Part shown: positions 61,344 through 64,000 of the stretch, piece by piece
Layout of the letters: each line of letters starts with the position of its first letter
How positions within the stretch are numbered: position 1 is the first letter of the stretch
Source of the DNA: SMYC01 sp963578475
GTDB taxonomy: Bacteria > Acidobacteriota > Vicinamibacteria > Marinacidobacterales > SMYC01
Assembly: GCA_963578475.1 (NCBI GenBank)
Contig: CAUZCL010000012.1
Location: forward strand, 48,560-112,559
Direction of reading: 5' to 3'
DNA length: 64,000 nucleotides
Position numbers and translations under genes: made by a program
The notes under the pieces: generated by a model
Told to the model about the DNA's origin: nothing
What the model saw: only the letters and a program-made list of their open reading frames with translations
Databases searched by the model: none

Positions 61344-62612
61344 ATGACCCGCGACACCGCATCTGCGTGGCCCGACCTCGCCTTTATGTCTCGGCGATCG
61401 CTTCTTTTCGTGTTCGTCGCGTTGGCCGCTTTATCCACCGCGGCCAAAGTCGTCCTCTCCGGACTGGGCCACAATATCGATCTCGAATCGTGGGTGCTTC
61501 TAGGCGAGCTCGTTCTCGACGGCAAAATCGTCTACGCGGAGACCGAGCGCAGCAATTGGGGGCCTCTTTGGAGCTATCTATGTGCGGGGACGCGCTATGT
61601 CCAGCTGACCGTTTTACGCACGGATACATTCGAAGACTTCCACCGCCTGATGGCGCTGTTGCTTTCTTGTATCGACGTCGCGATCGGCGCACTGCTGTTC
61701 CGATACCGCTCATGGGCCGCCGCTGCGCTCTTTCTCCTGAATCCCGTTTCCCTTCTCATCACCGGATTTCACTCGCACTTCGAGAACGTCGCGATCGTTT
61801 TCGGATTCGGCGCCTGTTTGTTGCTCGACAAGAAGGGCGCTTCCGATGCGGGCCGGTTCGGCGTCGCGATGGTGCTGCTCGGACTCTCGCTCGTCTCGAA
61901 ACACGTCTTGATCTTTCTCCCCCTTTGGTTTTTCTTCCGCCCGCATCAAAGCCGGGCACAAAGGGTATTTTCGCTCGTCCCGTTCGCCGTTTTCGCCGTG
62001 AGCTTCGTTCCCGTTCTTCACGACGAGCGTGCGCTAGAAGGCGTCTTCGAGCACGTCTTGCATTACGACTCGGTGCATCTCGACGGCTTTTTCCCTTACT
62101 TGATGTCGGCGGCAATCCCGTTGCCCGTTGTCGAAGCGCTCTTCTCGAGGGTGCCGGTTTTCTCCGGGGTTCAATTCCTGTGGTTCGCCGCGATGATGGC
62201 GACCGGATTCAGTGTGCGGCGCAAGACCTATCAGGAGCAGCTCTTCATTTACCTCGTCGCGATGGTCGTGTTTGCAAGCGCCATCGCGAACCAATATCTC
62301 GTCATTCCTCTCGTCACCTGTGCCGTGTATTGGCGCCACTTCACGGTTTGGTGGTACGTGGGGGTGACGACGATCTATCTGCTCGCCTCGCCGGTCAATG
62401 TCGGGATGCTACCTGCGATGGCGCGCTACTCGGAACTCGTCATCGCGAGTGGCCTCGACCGTTGGCACTCGATTACCGCGCTGTTTTTCTTCCTCGCTCT
62501 GTACTGGGTCGGAAACCGCTGGGGCTCGGCGCTGGCGCTCCCTCGATGGCTGTTTCCCGAACCGGCTGACGGGCCCCTGGCTGTCAACGAACGCGCGCGG
62601 ACCCCGCGTTGA
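61344..62612 (+). CDS. Multi-pass GT-C-type mannosyltransferase-like protein
   Basis: From ATG 61344 the protein has about 422 aa; a TTG at 61305 is less likely. It has about 10 membrane helices. After the first helix the loop GHNIDLESWVLLGELVLDGK carries an acidic residue, as in GT-C enzymes, and NWGPLWSYLCAG follows. LLNPVSLLITGFHSHFENVAIVFGFGA (in parts) resembles the conserved HFQ/N region of ALG6/ALG8 and PIG-M-type transferases. It probably uses a polyprenyl-linked sugar at the outer membrane-face. It overlaps the next gene tail to tail by 29 bp. Confidence 0.65.
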   Translation: MTRDTASAWPDLAFMSRRSLLFVFVALAALSTAAKVVLSGLGHNIDLESWVLLGELVLDGKIVYAETERSNWGPLWSYLCAGTRYVQLTVLRTDTFEDFHRLMALLLSCIDVAIGALLFRYRSWAAAALFLLNPVSLLITGFHSHFENVAIVFGFGACLLLDKKGASDAGRFGVAMVLLGLSLVSKHVLIFLPLWFFFRPHQSRAQRVFSLVPFAVFAVSFVPVLHDERALEGVFEHVLHYDSVHLDGFFPYLMSAAIPLPVVEALFSRVPVFSGVQFLWFAAMMATGFSVRRKTYQEQLFIYLVAMVVFASAIANQYLVIPLVTCAVYWRHFTVWWYVGVTTIYLLASPVNVGMLPAMARYSELVIASGLDRWHSITALFFFLALYWVGNRWGSALALPRWLFPEPADGPLAVNERARTPR

Positions 62613-63402
62613 AGGAGCGCCGGTCGATGAGCTCGGCCAGCCCGATCAAAACCATCAACCCGGGAAAGGCGAGCCACGCCGAGGCGAGCGTTCGGGATGT
62701 GACGACCGGATAGACGGCTTCGGCCGCGACGGCGACGAGGACGATTCCGATCATCGCCGCCTCGACCGCGCCGGGTCCCGCGCGGACAAAGCGCAGAAAC
62801 ACATAGGCGAGCACGAGAAAGAGGAACCACCGCGTCCACTCCGCGCCCGTCGGGAGCAGCCACACACCGCCGGACATCGGCTCGATTTCGATCCAGTCCA
62901 CACCGAGGCCGAGATCGGAGGGCAGGTGCGGGGGTGGCGGCCTTCCTCCTTTCGTGACGAGATCGATTTTCAGTGCGCCTTTTTCGGCTACGTTTTGAGG
63001 GATCACCGCTTTGATGCCGGCCCACGGGTAGGACGTCTCAGCGAAGACGAACTCATTGATGAGCTCACCGTTCACCGTGAGCTCGACGATGCCCTCTAGG
63101 GCGAACCTGTGGCAGCGAAGCGACAAGCGCAGCGGGCTTCGTAGCGCGTGGTACGGAATCTCGAAACCCGCGCGGCGTCGTGTGAGCCTGCCGACGAATT
63201 CGCGGACCTCGACGGATTCGTCGGGATGTCGATAGGGCCCACTCGTTCGGAAGGGCGGATAGAAGCTCTCTTCGTCGGCGAGAAAGAGGCTGTCCCAATA
63301 TCCGATCCCGAAGTGGCGGAGCGGACGCGCTTGGTAAGCGACGAAATAGAGCGGGCCGGATAGGGTGAGCGCTAAGACCACGAGAAGACGAAGACGCCAC
63401 AT
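62584..63402 (-). CDS. Membrane protein with extracytoplasmic beta domain
   Basis: The 272-aa product has an N-terminal helix (LLVVLALTLSGPLYFVAY), a beta-rich extracytoplasmic region (about 30-165: LRLSLRCHRFALEGIVEL, TVNGELINEFVFAET) and three C-terminal helices (EWTRWFLFLVLAYVFLRFV, AAMIGIVLVAVAAEAVYPVV, WLAFPGLMVLIGLAELI). The beta region resembles a carbohydrate-binding sandwich with a TVNG turn. The pairing of sandwich and membrane segments echoes the gene at 27914 without the DUF4956 core. Function unknown; probably surface-related. Confidence 0.6.
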   Translation of the reverse strand: MWRLRLLVVLALTLSGPLYFVAYQARPLRHFGIGYWDSLFLADEESFYPPFRTSGPYRHPDESVEVREFVGRLTRRRAGFEIPYHALRSPLRLSLRCHRFALEGIVELTVNGELINEFVFAETSYPWAGIKAVIPQNVAEKGALKIDLVTKGGRPPPPHLPSDLGLGVDWIEIEPMSGGVWLLPTGAEWTRWFLFLVLAYVFLRFVRAGPGAVEAAMIGIVLVAVAAEAVYPVVTSRTLASAWLAFPGLMVLIGLAELIDRRSFNAGSARVR

Positions 63403-63679
63403 GTGCGCACGATTCTAACTCAGGAGCACCCGTCCCGCGATGTGACGATGACTCACGGGACGCAGCGACGATAGGCGTAGAGTTCGGGAATGCTCCAATC
63501 AGGGAGCACGTAGTCTACAAGCCGGTTGATCTAGCCCTCACTTCGCCGAACGCCATGTCGCCCCAGTCATGCTGCCGATGCCGGCTTATTTGACGCGGTG
63601 ATCTCTAGAGATGCAAGCCGCACCTCGTGTAACGGGTCTCGTTGAGTCTAGAAATGACGTTGCCTCACTCCCTCTTGTT

Positions 63680-64000
63680 TCCCGTAGGGTCAAGATATTC
63701 ATGCGGCTTCCCGATGGTAGAAACGGAGCAACCTGCCAAGCCGTTCACGGCACTGAATGGCGTCCTCTAGACCGTTAGTCTGAGCGATCGCGGGCTCGGG
63801 GAACAATAAGAGATTGTCCTTGCCTTGATGATTCCTCTCTTGGTGATGATGGGCGACGTACTCCTTCAGCGCCTGACGCAGCGAGTTCTCCCCGAACAAG
63901 ATGAGCTTCGAGAGACATTCCTCTTTGACCGATCTCACCCAGCGCTCCGCGAACGCATTCAAATCCGGGCTCCGCGCGGGCAGCCTGATAGGCGTCACGC
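63680..64000 (-). mobile_element. Left end of a second related IS, cut by the window edge
   Basis: TCCCGTAGGGTCAAGAT at 63680 shares its first 8 bases and style with the end repeat of the IS at 54261. The transposase gene begins 19 bp inside it. The element continues beyond the window. The preceding 277 bp (63403-63679) hold no gene that I can see. Confidence 0.5.
63699..64000 (-). CDS. DDE integrase-core transposase, C-terminal part (partial)
   Basis: The visible 100 residues read IRLPARSPDLNAFAERWVRS, VKEECLSKLILFGENSLR and HHHQERNHQGKDN, ending FYHREAA. They align throughout with the end of the transposase at 54426 (RSPNLNAYAERFVRS, HLERNHQGLDN, YYREAA), at a level that suggests a different element of the same family. 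The catalytic glutamate (NAFAE) is present. The 5' part lies beyond the window. Confidence 0.85.
   Translation of the reverse strand, partial: VTPIRLPARSPDLNAFAERWVRSVKEECLSKLILFGENSLRQALKEYVAHHHQERNHQGKDNLLLFPEPAIAQTNGLEDAIQCRERLGRLLRFYHREAA

Noticed and set aside
1..64000. tRNA, rRNA or known riboswitches
   Set aside because: I looked for cloverleaf ends, conserved rRNA blocks and common riboswitch cores and saw none; a covariance-model search would be needed to exclude them.

Overview
The window is about 64 kb of GC-rich bacterial DNA. Gene content suggests an Acidobacteriota-like organism, with Gemmatimonadota-type relatives not excluded. The clues are eukaryotic-type Ser/Thr kinases that open with an LGPYEI / GxGGxGEVYRA block, secreted BNR-repeat and PD40 proteins, secreted amidohydrolases, a ChvG/ChvI-type two-component pair and an NADH-type FabI. 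This placement is inference; there is no rRNA or ribosomal protein marker here.

Layout. 1-5.5 kb: a membrane sulfatase-like pair, a stop-interrupted B3/B4 tRNA-editing-like gene, fabI and an amidase with a tiny coupled ORF. 5.8-13.9 kb: a lysine 2,3-aminomutase-like radical SAM enzyme, a decayed MFP/RND efflux fusion, a DUF433 protein, a frameshifted B12-radical SAM gene, queF, a DUF1330 protein and a Phd/VapC-type toxin-antitoxin pair. 14.2-17.4 kb: a truncated VIT protein and a ChvI/ChvG-like regulator-kinase pair. 18-34.5 kb: accessory DNA bounded by two copies of the same 99 bp from the 3' end of ligA. It holds restriction-system debris (HsdR-like and DUF262 fragments), transposase scraps, a large GT39-like protein, a four-gene surface-glycan operon (two methyltransferases, a GT2, a YdjC/HpnK-type deacetylase) and a DUF4956 / VTC-type TTM / DUF4956 / CotH-kinase cluster. 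34.5-45.4 kb: mostly housekeeping genes (ligA, a DapB-like dehydrogenase, CPBP protease, amino-acid permease, a deleted lysA, MOSC, CCA-adding-type nucleotidyltransferase). 45-64 kb: a patchwork of gene fragments, intact catabolic genes (D-threonine aldolase-like plus an APH/class III aminotransferase fusion, M20 hydrolase, amidohydrolase), IS elements, an OsmC gene with an in-frame UGA, and a GT-C/membrane pair at the right edge.

Gene decay runs through the whole window. At least seven genes carry single-base frameshifts, all in the minus-one direction where I could judge. Several carry in-frame stops, and several have internal deletions or end abruptly inside a conserved domain. This fits either real erosion in an IS-rich region or an imperfectly polished assembly; many long ORFs (CotH, LigA, the aminotransferase fusion, GT39) are intact.

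The observations most worth following are these. (1) The OsmC-family gene has UGA exactly at the peroxidatic cysteine, followed at the right distance by a GC hairpin with a GG loop: a candidate selenoprotein. (2) The ligA 3'-end duplication may mark an integrated 15.7 kb element. (3) The DUF4956/VTC/CotH cluster lies beside glycan genes and may be an uncharacterised surface phosphorylation or polymer system.
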